Below are positions 36,071 through 44,053 of a stretch of 64,000 nt of DNA, piece by piece (the first letter of the stretch is position 1; each line of letters opens with the position of its first letter). The stretch is from UBA2040 sp963977135 (lineage in GTDB: Bacteria > Bacteroidota > Bacteroidia > Flavobacteriales_D > Crocinitomicaceae). The stretch covers positions 248,001 through 312,000 of the forward strand of contig CAXBNN010000001.1 in the NCBI GenBank assembly GCA_963977135.1. Direction: 5' to 3'. Both the position numbers and the translations under genes were made by a program. The notes beneath the pieces were generated by a model. It saw only the letters and a list, made by a program, of their open reading frames with translations, did not search any database and was not told where the DNA came from.

Positions 36071-36101
36071 CAAAGATAGTGACTTCCAAAGAAGTTACAA
36101 A
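36071..36101 (-). promoter_or_regulatory. Promoter of cca
   Basis: On the minus strand TTTG (36101-36098), a 19-nt spacer and TATCTTTG (36078-36071) continue as CACCCG. The ATG begins 9 nt after the -7 box, so the leader is a few bases at most. Confidence 0.75.
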
Positions 36102-36118
36102 GTCGGAGATTTTCGGTC

Positions 36119-36682
36119 TTATTTTCGGATAACTGAGACCGTTCCGTTTAAGTCAATCTTTATAATTTGAGACGCTTTTTCGAGTTTTTCATTCACACGT
36201 TCGTCGAGAATAAAATCTACCTTCTTTTTTATTGATTCATCGATGGATGCTAAGTCTTTACCAAAAGCTTGATCGGATAAATTGGCTGACGTACTCACTA
36301 ACGGTTTATGCATTCCTTTAATTAACCTCAAACAAATTGGATCCTTGGTAATTCGTATGCCAACAGAACCATCTTCTGCCAAAACGTGTTTGGACAAATC
36401 TCTGGCGTTTGGGTAAATTATTGTTAAAGGTTCAACAGATAAGTCGACTAAATCATATACAACATCAGCAAAATCTGGAATGTATCGCTCTACCATGTGA
36501 AAAGAATCCGTTAGAAGGACGAAGCTTTTGTTGGCAGGTCGTTGCTTGATCTCAAGGATTTTTTCACAAGCTTCGTCATTTGTTGCGTCGCAGCCAATTC
36601 CCCAGATAGTATCGGTAGGGTAGAGAATGGTTCCACCGTTTTTTAGGGATTGTATAGCTTCGTTAATTTTCTCGATATTCAT
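36119..36682 (-). CDS. tsaC: L-threonylcarbamoyladenylate synthase (YrdC/Sua5 domain)
   Basis: This 187-aa protein makes threonylcarbamoyl-AMP for t6A37 in ANN-decoding tRNAs. YrdC-domain motifs are present: GGTILYPTDTIWGIGCDATN (residues 17-36), KQRPANKSFVLL, GSVGIRITKDP and KPLVSTSANLSDQAFG. It lacks the extra C-terminal Sua5 domain, so it is the short TsaC form. It is followed by the cca promoter. Confidence 0.92.
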   Translation of the reverse strand: MNIEKINEAIQSLKNGGTILYPTDTIWGIGCDATNDEACEKILEIKQRPANKSFVLLTDSFHMVERYIPDFADVVYDLVDLSVEPLTIIYPNARDLSKHVLAEDGSVGIRITKDPICLRLIKGMHKPLVSTSANLSDQAFGKDLASIDESIKKKVDFILDERVNEKLEKASQIIKIDLNGTVSVIRK

Positions 36683-36830
36683 TAAGTTTTATTTAGGTCA
36701 AAATTTGAAAATTCGCTAATTCCCAAATTTACGAACAAGGCTTATTAATTTTGATTTTCAGTTTTTTAAAAATTCGCCAATTCGCCAATTGGTAAATTGC
36801 CCAACAAGGTATTTATAGATTTGAAAATTC

Positions 36831-37505
36831 TCATTTCAATAAATCTGGTCTTCGTTTCTTTGTTCTATCCAATGCCTGCTCTTCACGCCAAGCTTCAATT
36901 TTGTTGAAATCTCCGGAAAGCAACACTTCTGGAACTTTCCAGCCATTAAATTCTGGTGGTCGCGTATACACTGGTGGTGAAAGTAAATTGTCTTGAAAGC
37001 TATCCGTTAGGGCGGAGGTTTCGTCGTTTAGGACACCAGGAATCAAACGGACAATTGAGTCTACAACAACAGCTGCAGCCAATTCTCCGCCTGAAAGAAC
37101 GTAAGATCCGATTGATATTTCTTTGGTTATGTAATGTTCGCGTATTCTTTCATCAACACCTTTATAATGTCCACAAAGAATCATAATATTTTCTTTCAAG
37201 GATAAGTCGTTGCAAGTGGATTGCTCCAAAACTTCTCCATCTGGCGTCATATAAAGTATCTCATCGTATTCGCGTTCGGCTTTGAGTTTTTCGATAATAG
37301 CCACAATGGGTTCTATACTCATTACCATTCCAGCTCCACCACCGTATTGGTAGTCGTCAACATTTTTGTGCTTATTTGTCGAATAATCACGGATATTATG
37401 CAAATGGATTTCCAAATGCCCTTTGTCCTGTGCGCGCTGCATAATAGAAGCGGAAAAAGGTCCGTCCAGCAATTGCGGTAAAATGGTAAGTATATCGAAA
37501 CGCAT
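36831..37505 (-). CDS. trmD: tRNA (guanine(37)-N1)-methyltransferase
   Basis: This 224-aa SPOUT methyltransferase makes m1G37, preventing frameshifts. The family signatures are MRFDILTILPQLLDGPFSASI, DYQYGGGAGMVM near residue 57 and the trefoil-knot region LCGHYKGVDERI...ISIGSYVLSGGELAA. ATG 37505 starts the conserved MRFDI motif. It lies 39 nt after the SPFH gene and could be co-transcribed with it, but a TAAATTTG box sits 3 nt before the ATG. It is separated from rpsP-rimM, unlike in many bacteria. Confidence 0.95.
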   Translation of the reverse strand: MRFDILTILPQLLDGPFSASIMQRAQDKGHLEIHLHNIRDYSTNKHKNVDDYQYGGGAGMVMSIEPIVAIIEKLKAEREYDEILYMTPDGEVLEQSTCNDLSLKENIMILCGHYKGVDERIREHYITKEISIGSYVLSGGELAAAVVVDSIVRLIPGVLNDETSALTDSFQDNLLSPPVYTRPPEFNGWKVPEVLLSGDFNKIEAWREEQALDRTKKRRPDLLK

Positions 37506-37508
37506 GTG

Positions 37509-37516
37509 CAAATTTA
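37509..37516 (-). promoter_or_regulatory. TAnnTTTG box directly before trmD
   Basis: The minus strand reads TAAATTTGCAC immediately followed by the ATG. The -33 region is poor, so this may be chance. Confidence 0.35.
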
Positions 37517-37544
37517 CACGCAAATTCTAAGATTAGCTATTTTT

Positions 37545-38411
37545 CTATTTCTGACCTTTTAAAATAGAAACTCCTGATCCGAAAACGTTTCCTTCACCAT
37601 AAGGAGAACCTTTACCATCCCATTTTTCCCATTTCTTTAATTCAATGTATTGAGGATTTTGAGAAATTTGTTTGGCTTCCAATGAAATTGCCTCAGCGTT
37701 GAAGCGAGCAGAAATAACCAAAGAAGAATCCCCACGTGCTTTTTCAATTCGAGCATTCGCAAGATATTCTTGTTCTTTTTGCTTTTCTTTTGCTGTTAAG
37801 TTTCGTTGTTTTTGCGTTTCCTTGTTGGTAATTTCACCAGCAATATTTGGAGGAAGATTCACATCTGCGATTTCCACATAATGAAGAGTAATATAATTTC
37901 CTTTGAAATCTGCTTGCAAGATACTTTCTATTTCACCTTCAAGAGCTTCTCTTTTTGAACTGTAAACTTGCTCATACGTATAGCGACCAATAACATCTTT
38001 TATCGCACCTTTTGCTTTGTCATCAATAAACGTAATATACTCCGGACCATGTTTAAGGTGAAGATTGGCAATTTTGCCTGCAGTAGCAGCATAATTTACT
38101 GCTACCATCACGTTGATGTCAGTACCATTAATATCCATTACCTCCGACGTGTAATTTTTGGATTGTTGACGCGTGTTGTAAGTTATCATTTCATTCCATG
38201 GAGCAATGAAAATTGTTCCTTCACCGTAAGTTGATTGTTTTTCAACTCCGCCACCATAAGGGCGATAAATAAAACCTTCCTCTCCTGGATCAATATCCGT
38301 CCAAGACATTATGAAGACAACCAAAGCGATTAAACCTATGACACCAAACCCGACATATTTTCCAATTTTTTTAGGATCGAGATCTTGAAATTGTTTTTGA
38401 AATTCACTCAT
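37545..38411 (-). CDS. SPFH/prohibitin-family membrane protein
   Basis: This 288-aa protein has a short cytosolic N-terminus, one membrane helix (VGFGVIGLIALVVFIMSW, about 20-40) and a band-7/SPFH domain. The domain includes IAPWNEMITYNTRQQSKNYTSEVMDINGTDINVMVAVNYAA and GRYTYEQVYSSKREALEGEI. A charged coiled coil (KEKQKEQEYLANARIEKARG) follows. Such proteins form membrane scaffolds that bind proteases. It lies 3 nt downstream of a small membrane protein gene. Confidence 0.9.
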   Translation of the reverse strand: MSEFQKQFQDLDPKKIGKYVGFGVIGLIALVVFIMSWTDIDPGEEGFIYRPYGGGVEKQSTYGEGTIFIAPWNEMITYNTRQQSKNYTSEVMDINGTDINVMVAVNYAATAGKIANLHLKHGPEYITFIDDKAKGAIKDVIGRYTYEQVYSSKREALEGEIESILQADFKGNYITLHYVEIADVNLPPNIAGEITNKETQKQRNLTAKEKQKEQEYLANARIEKARGDSSLVISARFNAEAISLEAKQISQNPQYIELKKWEKWDGKGSPYGEGNVFGSGVSILKGQK

Positions 38412-38414
38412 TTT

Positions 38415-38603
38415 TTAATATTCTTTACTTTTTTTCTTTAAATAGTCAACCACCAAATAGGTGACCGCCGCAATTAATCCAATTACTGCCACTTTTAAAA
38501 AGGGTGGTCCTTTCATTAAATACTTAAATGATAGAAATATAACACCACCAATAATCACAACCCCAAATACGAGACGGTAAATAAATTGCGTACGTTTATC
38601 CAT
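38415..38603 (-). CDS. Small two-helix membrane protein
   Basis: This 62-aa protein has two hydrophobic segments (FIYRLVFGVVIIGGVIFLSFKYL and FLKVAVIGLIAAVTYLVVDYL) and a Lys-rich C-terminus. ATG 38603 (MDKRTQFIYR) or the in-frame ATG 9 nt upstream could be used. It lies 3 nt upstream of the SPFH gene and so may be a partner of that scaffold. No family recognised. Confidence 0.65.
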   Translation of the reverse strand: MDKRTQFIYRLVFGVVIIGGVIFLSFKYLMKGPPFLKVAVIGLIAAVTYLVVDYLKKKSKEY

Positions 38604-38655
38604 AAAATACATTCATTTCCTTAAAGTTATTAATTTCATTCGACTGTAGTGTGGT

Positions 38656-38690
38656 TTTGTGAACTTTTAGCATAACTACCATTACCTTTG
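38656..38690 (+). promoter_or_regulatory. Promoter of the M14 peptidase gene
   Basis: TTTG (38656-38659), a 23-nt spacer and TACCTTTG (38683-38690) lie 21 nt before the ATG at 38712. Confidence 0.5.
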
Positions 38691-38711
38691 ATCTCTTTAA
38701 AAACAAAATAT

Positions 38712-40415
38712 ATGAAATATAGTTTCCTCGTAATTCTATTATTTTTTCTTCAGAATGAAACGTTTGCCCAATGGGATAAAAATGAAACACCAACTTATAC
38801 AGAATTGATTGAACTATGTCGTTCATTTTCAAAAGAACATTCAGAAATTCAACTTTTTGAAATGGGAATCTCAGACTATGGTTTAACTATTTATTTGTTT
38901 GTTATCAACGGAGATAAGGATTCTCTTTCCACTTTCAAAAAAGCACGAGATGGCACTACTATATTGGCGAATAACGCAATTCATCCGGGGGAGCCTGATG
39001 GAATAAATGCGATGTTGCTTTGGACTAAAGAATGGATAAACAAAGGAAAACCAACAAAGGGCATGCCTGTTTTAGCGTTCATACCAGCTTATAATGTCGG
39101 CGGCATGATGAATCGTTCAGGAACCAGCAGAGCGAATCAAGATGGTCCAGCTGAATATGGTTTTAGAGGAAATGCAAATAATTTAGATTTGAACCGAGAT
39201 TTTATTAAAATGGATTCGAAAAACGCATTTGTTTTTGCCAAAATATTCCATGGCTTGGATCCAGATGTTTTTATTGATAACCACGTTACCAATGGTGCTG
39301 ATTATCAATATGTTTTGACTTTGATTTCATCACTTAAAGAACGTCTAGGTCCATCAATGGAAGAAGCAACTTACGGCAAAATGATTCCAGCTCTAAAAAA
39401 GCAATTGAAAAAAAGAGAGATTGATTTAATTCCATATATCGACTTGGTCAAAGAAACTCCAGATAGCGGAATAGTAGCTTTTAATGACTTACCTCGATAT
39501 GCCATGGGTTATGGATCGCTTTTTCATGCTTTTTCTTTTACGGTAGAAACACATATGTTGAAGCCATTTCCTGAGCGGGTGCAAGCAACAAAAGCTTTTT
39601 TAGAAGAGATGATTCAATACACAAAAGAGAATGCTGAGTTGATAGAAAAGGCTAGGCGAGAAGCGAAAAATTATTATCAAAATGAGGCTTATTACTTTCA
39701 TCATTATGAAATAAATTCAGCAAAAAAAGATAGTCTATTGTTCAAAGGTTTTGAGGCAAAATACAAACCTAGTGAGGTTACAGGACTTTCTCGTTTATAT
39801 TACGATAGAAGCTCGCCTTACGAAAAATATGTTCCTCATTATAATTCACACACAGCAGCCGATTCTGCTCGTATTCCAAAGTATTACATCGTCGGAGGGC
39901 AGGCAAAAGAAGTAATTGAGCGACTGAGAGCGAATGATGTAAAAATGCGCCGGATGACCAAAGACTCGATGATTACTGTGACGTGTCAAAAGATTATCGA
40001 TTTCAAAAATGGTACCTATCCTTATGAAAATCATTATTTACACGGTGAGACAAAAGTTGAATTGTTGGAAAAAAAGTATACGCTAAAACCGGGAGACTAT
40101 TTGATTACCGCAAAACAAGAGAAGGCTTTTTTCATCCATTCAGTTTTATTTCCTCAAGCTGAGGACAGTTATTTTTCGTGGAATTTTTTCGATAGTTATA
40201 TGGATGAAAAGGAATATTTTTCACCTTATGTTTTTGAAGATATCGCTGCGAAATTATTAAAAGAGCATCCAGATTGGCGAAAAGAACTAGAGGAGAAAAA
40301 AGCCGACGAACCTGAATTTGCTAAAAACCAATGGGCACAGCTGTATTACATTTATAAGAAAAGTCCTTATTTCGAACCGACATATAGAATCATTCCAGTT
40401 TATTTGGTCTATTAG
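38712..40415 (+). CDS. M14-family zinc carboxypeptidase, exported
   Basis: This 567-aa protein has a signal peptide (MKYSFLVILLFFLQNETFAQ) and an M14 metallopeptidase domain. The zinc ligands are His91 and Glu94 (HPGEPDG) and His191 (DNHVTNGAD); LDLNRDF near 158-164 is the substrate-binding region, and the catalytic Glu is probably Glu279 in FTVETHM. The long C-terminal part (about 330-567) has no recognised motif. ATG 38712 is chosen because the upstream TTG overlaps the promoter. Confidence 0.88.
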   Translation: MKYSFLVILLFFLQNETFAQWDKNETPTYTELIELCRSFSKEHSEIQLFEMGISDYGLTIYLFVINGDKDSLSTFKKARDGTTILANNAIHPGEPDGINAMLLWTKEWINKGKPTKGMPVLAFIPAYNVGGMMNRSGTSRANQDGPAEYGFRGNANNLDLNRDFIKMDSKNAFVFAKIFHGLDPDVFIDNHVTNGADYQYVLTLISSLKERLGPSMEEATYGKMIPALKKQLKKREIDLIPYIDLVKETPDSGIVAFNDLPRYAMGYGSLFHAFSFTVETHMLKPFPERVQATKAFLEEMIQYTKENAELIEKARREAKNYYQNEAYYFHHYEINSAKKDSLLFKGFEAKYKPSEVTGLSRLYYDRSSPYEKYVPHYNSHTAADSARIPKYYIVGGQAKEVIERLRANDVKMRRMTKDSMITVTCQKIIDFKNGTYPYENHYLHGETKVELLEKKYTLKPGDYLITAKQEKAFFIHSVLFPQAEDSYFSWNFFDSYMDEKEYFSPYVFEDIAAKLLKEHPDWRKELEEKKADEPEFAKNQWAQLYYIYKKSPYFEPTYRIIPVYLVY

Positions 40416-40428
40416 TTTTGTACTTTTG
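40413..40428 (+). promoter_or_regulatory. Tandem -7-like boxes before lhgO
   Basis: TAGTTTTG (40413-40420) and TACTTTTG (40421-40428) lie back to back, 20 nt before the lhgO ATG. The first overlaps the stop codon of the peptidase gene. Confidence 0.4.
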
Positions 40429-40448
40429 TACACGATTAAATAAAAGTC

Positions 40449-41657
40449 ATGACATACGATTTTGCAATAGTAGGGGGAGGAATAGTTGGAGCGGCAACGT
40501 TTTATAAACTTCAAAAGAAATATCCAAATTTGACCATCGCACTTTTTGAGAAAGAAGATATTTTGGCAGATCACCAAACTGGACATAATTCAGGCGTAAT
40601 TCACTCAGGATTGTACTACAAGCCAGGTTCGTTGAAAGCTCGAAATTGCATAGACGGACGCCATGAGTTGGTTGCATTCGCTATAGAGCACAACATTGAT
40701 CACGATATCTGTGGGAAAATTGTTGTTGCTACTGAAGAAAAAGAACTTGAGTTTTTAGAGAAAATCTACAAAACGGGGTTAGAAAATGAAATTGAAGGAT
40801 TGAGAAAAATCGGTCCTGAAGAAATAAAAGAAATTGAACCAGAATGTGTTGGAATTGCCGGATTGCATGTGCCATGCACTGGAATCATTGATTTCCGAGG
40901 CGCAACGGCAAAAATGGTGGAATTAGCCTTAGCGATCAATCCACAAAGTGAATTGAGGCTGAAAACGGAAGTTAAATCTATCGTAAAAGACGAAAAATCT
41001 AGCACTTTGATAACCAATGAAGGTGACTTTAATGCTAAATATGTAATTTATTGTGCTGGTTTGCAGGCTGATAGAATGGCGAGAAAAGATGGAGTAGCTT
41101 TGAAAGAACGAGTTGTTGGTTTCCGCGGTGATTATTACGAGTTGACGAAACAAGGACATCATAAAATAAAACACTTAATTTACCCAGTTCCAAATCCTGA
41201 TTTTCCATTCTTGGGTGTACACTTTACCCGAATGACAGATGGAGAAATCGAATGTGGTCCAAATGCAGTATTTACGTTTAAAAGAGAAGGATATGGCAAA
41301 ACAGATTTCTCATTGCGAGATACGTGGGATGCTTTGACCTATAAAGGAACGTGGAAATTGTTCTTTAGCAATATGGCCTTCGGAATAAACGAATACCGAA
41401 GAGCTTTTTCAAAGAAATTGTTTTTGAAAACATTACAGCGAATGGTTCCTTCCTTAACAATGGATGATTTGAAACCAGGTCGTTCTGGAGTTCGAGCTTT
41501 GTTGCTTAAAGAAGATGGTGATACGCGTGACGATTTCAAAATTATACATGAAGGCAACTCGATTCACGTTTTGAATGCGCCAAGTCCAGCGGCGACAGCA
41601 TCTTTATCGATTGGAAATTACATCGTGAAGGAAGTCGAAGAGAAGTTCGGACTGTAA
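40449..41657 (+). CDS. lhgO: L-2-hydroxyglutarate oxidase
   Basis: This 402-aa FAD-dependent enzyme oxidises L-2-hydroxyglutarate to 2-oxoglutarate, a metabolite-repair step. The FAD-binding motif GGGIVGAATFY is at residues 8-18, and HQTGHNSGVIHSGLYYKPGSLKARNC near 40-65 is diagnostic of LhgO. C-terminal GRSGVRALLL and APSPAATASLSIG are also typical. Length is normal. Confidence 0.93.
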   Translation: MTYDFAIVGGGIVGAATFYKLQKKYPNLTIALFEKEDILADHQTGHNSGVIHSGLYYKPGSLKARNCIDGRHELVAFAIEHNIDHDICGKIVVATEEKELEFLEKIYKTGLENEIEGLRKIGPEEIKEIEPECVGIAGLHVPCTGIIDFRGATAKMVELALAINPQSELRLKTEVKSIVKDEKSSTLITNEGDFNAKYVIYCAGLQADRMARKDGVALKERVVGFRGDYYELTKQGHHKIKHLIYPVPNPDFPFLGVHFTRMTDGEIECGPNAVFTFKREGYGKTDFSLRDTWDALTYKGTWKLFFSNMAFGINEYRRAFSKKLFLKTLQRMVPSLTMDDLKPGRSGVRALLLKEDGDTRDDFKIIHEGNSIHVLNAPSPAATASLSIGNYIVKEVEEKFGL

Positions 41658-41721
41658 TAAATTCTCAAAATACGCATTGATTGCCTTCAAATTTATTTGG
41701 GGCAAAAATCAATTATAGGTT

Positions 41722-42657
41722 ATGGCCAAGACAAAATTGCATCCACGTAACAAGCATATTGAAAACTACGATTTTAAAGAATTGTTGGTCGTTTGTCCAG
41801 AACTCAAAGAATATGTAAAAGATAACGTTCACGGCGGCGAAACTATAGATTTTGCTAATGCTGAAGCAGTTAAATTGCTGAATAAGGCCTTGTTGATGCG
41901 CTATTATTCTATTGATTTTTGGGATATTCCTTCCGAGAATTTATGTCCACCAATTCCAGGACGAGCCGATTATATTCACTATGCAGCCGATTTGTTATCC
42001 AGTTTTTATTTCGGGAAAGTTCCAAAAGGTCCTGAAATCAAAGTATTGGATATTGGTATTGGAGCAAATTGTATTTACCCAATTTTAGGACAGCGTGAAT
42101 ACGGTTGGTCTTTTGTGGGCTCAGAAATTGACTCGAAATCAATAGAAGCTGCAAAGCAAATCATTGATAAAAATGAAGGACTAGCTGAAGTTATTGAAAT
42201 TCGAAAGCAGGAGAATGATCGAGACATATTTCAAGGAATAATAGAACGTGGTGAAAAGTTTCAATTGAGCATTTGTAATCCACCATTTCATTCTTCAGTT
42301 GAAGAAGCGAACAAAGGAACGCAACGAAAACTGACCAATCTTAGCAGAAAGCGAGTAGGCGAAGTGAAGAAAAATTTTAGCGGTAAAAGCAATGAATTAA
42401 TTTATGAAGGCGGTGAAAAGAAGTTCATTCAAAACATGATTCACCAAAGTTTCAAATACCGACATTCAGTTGATTGGTTCACAACCCTCGTGTCTAAAGA
42501 AGCTTATTTGAAAAGCTTTAATGCCTTATTAGATAAATTGGGAGCAACTCAAGTTAGAACGATTCCTATGGGAACAGGGAATAAGGTTTCGCGTATCTTG
42601 GGTTGGACTTTTTTGGAACCGAAAGCGGTTATGAAGAAGAAGATGAAAAAACTTTAA
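41722..42657 (+). CDS. rlmF: 23S rRNA (adenine(1618)-N6)-methyltransferase
   Basis: This 311-aa protein methylates A1618 of 23S rRNA. RlmF signatures are HPRNKHIENYDF at the N-terminus, FWDIPSENLCPPIPGRADYIHYAADLL, the SAM motif VLDIGIGANCIYPILG and the catalytic ICNPPFHSS near 190. The very basic C-terminus (KKKMKKL) fits rRNA binding. It ends just before the heptamer-repeat junction. Confidence 0.94.
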   Translation: MAKTKLHPRNKHIENYDFKELLVVCPELKEYVKDNVHGGETIDFANAEAVKLLNKALLMRYYSIDFWDIPSENLCPPIPGRADYIHYAADLLSSFYFGKVPKGPEIKVLDIGIGANCIYPILGQREYGWSFVGSEIDSKSIEAAKQIIDKNEGLAEVIEIRKQENDRDIFQGIIERGEKFQLSICNPPFHSSVEEANKGTQRKLTNLSRKRVGEVKKNFSGKSNELIYEGGEKKFIQNMIHQSFKYRHSVDWFTTLVSKEAYLKSFNALLDKLGATQVRTIPMGTGNKVSRILGWTFLEPKAVMKKKMKKL

Positions 42658-42658
42658 A

Positions 42659-42693
42659 TTGACTATTGACTATTGACTATTGACTATTGACAA
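42659..42693 (+). repeat. TTGACTA heptamer array
   Basis: Four perfect TTGACTA units are followed by TTGAC, 2 nt after the rlmF stop and between two convergent genes. The same word occurs inverted at 23182-23202. Confidence 0.9.
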
Positions 42694-42695
42694 AA

Positions 42696-42737
42696 ATCCG
42701 TCATCCGTCATCCGTCATCCGTCATCCGTCATCCGCC
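42696..42737 (+). repeat. ATCCGTC heptamer array
   Basis: Five perfect ATCCGTC units and one variant (ATCCGCC) directly follow the TTGACTA array. This makes two different microsatellites with the same 7-base period in one 90-nt convergent junction. Confidence 0.9.
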
Positions 42738-42748
42738 AATCCGAAATC

Positions 42749-44008
42749 CTAAGTTTTACGTTTCTTTTTCTTTGCTGCAGGGAATAGAATATTATTCAAA
42801 ATCAAACGATATCCAGGAGAATTAGGGTGCAAGTTCAAATCAGTTGGAGGATCCATAACGCGATGCTCATAATCTTCAGGATCGTGACCGCCGTAGAATG
42901 TCCAAGTTCCTTGTCCCATTTCACCGTGAATATATTTGGCTGTTCCGAGGGCTTCGTCTTCACCTAAAATCAGGACATTAGGTTTAATCAATTCTTTTCT
43001 AAAATCTGTTGTTTGTCCCATAAAACCTGGGATAATATCCGTATGACATTGCGTTAACATAGTGGGAACTACATCCCATTTAGCAGAAAATTCAAACAGC
43101 GTGAAATTATCTAGAGCTTCATTTCTTTTATGAAGATCAGTTCCGTCAATGTTGGAATATTCGTAAACCATCGGGTTTCTCTCTAATTTAAAATCTTGGA
43201 AAGCGAAGGTATTGTCGAAATCTAGCTTATTTTGGCAACTTGGATCTGATGGATCGCCGTCGAACATACTTTCACAAATGTCTGTATTGTGGGCGGCCAA
43301 TCCAATATCGAAACTATCGGTTCCGCTGCACATAGTAAATAGAAATCCGCCACCAAAAACAAACTCTTTGATTCTGTTTGCGACAGCTAATTTAAGTTGA
43401 GAAACTTTCGAGAAACCAAGCATTTTTGCATCGGCTTCAGCATCGGCAACCTGCTGCTGGTACCATGGATAAGAGCGATAATTAGCGTAGAATTTACCAT
43501 ATTGACCAGTAAAATCTTCATGGTGAAGGTGGAGCCAATCATAGGTTGGAAGAATGCCCGATACAATTGCTGAATCATAAATTTTATCATAGGGAATTTC
43601 TGCATACTCTAAAACCAGTGTTACAGCGTCATCCCAAGGCATTTTACCAGTTGGCGTATAAACAGCAATTTTTGGAGCTTTTTCCAATTGAACTACCTCC
43701 ATGTTGGTTTCTGGATTTCCAATCTGTGTTTTAATAGCATTTACTTGACCATCGGCGAGAACTTCATATTTTACGCCTCGAATAACTAATTCATCTTCAA
43801 TGGCTTTGAGGTGCGGGAAAAGAAATGAGCCACCTCGATAATTGAGCAACCATTCCATGACAACATTGTTTTCTAGTACCCAAAAAGATACGCCGTAAGC
43901 TTTCAAATGATCCGTTTGACTATCGTCCATTGGAACCAACAATTGCGAAGCCGACAACTGAAAAGAAGTAGCAAGTAAAAAGCAAAAAAGGAATATTTTT
44001 TTAATCAT
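42749..44008 (-). CDS. Exported protein of the family commonly named 'asparagine synthetase B'
   Basis: This 419-aa protein has a signal peptide (MIKKIFLFCFLLATSFQLSASQ). Its domain is strongly conserved in Bacteroidota as I recall it (LLVPMDDSQTDHLKAYGV, LLNYRGGSFLFPHL, KIAVYTPTGKMPWDDAVTLVLEYAEIPYD, YDWLHLHHEDFTGQYGKFY, GGGFLFTMCSGTDSFDIGLAA, NSPGYRLILNNILFPAAKKKK). I see neither a Cys1 glutaminase domain nor the PP-loop of a real asparagine synthetase, and an exported enzyme of that kind is implausible. The GGGFLFTMCSGTDS stretch looks like a glutamine-amidotransferase-like nucleophile region (inference). Confidence 0.8.
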   Translation of the reverse strand: MIKKIFLFCFLLATSFQLSASQLLVPMDDSQTDHLKAYGVSFWVLENNVVMEWLLNYRGGSFLFPHLKAIEDELVIRGVKYEVLADGQVNAIKTQIGNPETNMEVVQLEKAPKIAVYTPTGKMPWDDAVTLVLEYAEIPYDKIYDSAIVSGILPTYDWLHLHHEDFTGQYGKFYANYRSYPWYQQQVADAEADAKMLGFSKVSQLKLAVANRIKEFVFGGGFLFTMCSGTDSFDIGLAAHNTDICESMFDGDPSDPSCQNKLDFDNTFAFQDFKLERNPMVYEYSNIDGTDLHKRNEALDNFTLFEFSAKWDVVPTMLTQCHTDIIPGFMGQTTDFRKELIKPNVLILGEDEALGTAKYIHGEMGQGTWTFYGGHDPEDYEHRVMDPPTDLNLHPNSPGYRLILNNILFPAAKKKKRKT

Positions 44009-44053
44009 GTGGAACAATCATTTTATCGTATAACGCAAAAATCTTGCCTTTCG

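Noticed and set aside
42659..42737. CRISPR-like array
   Set aside because: Units are 7 bases and directly adjacent, with no spacers; no cas genes are present.
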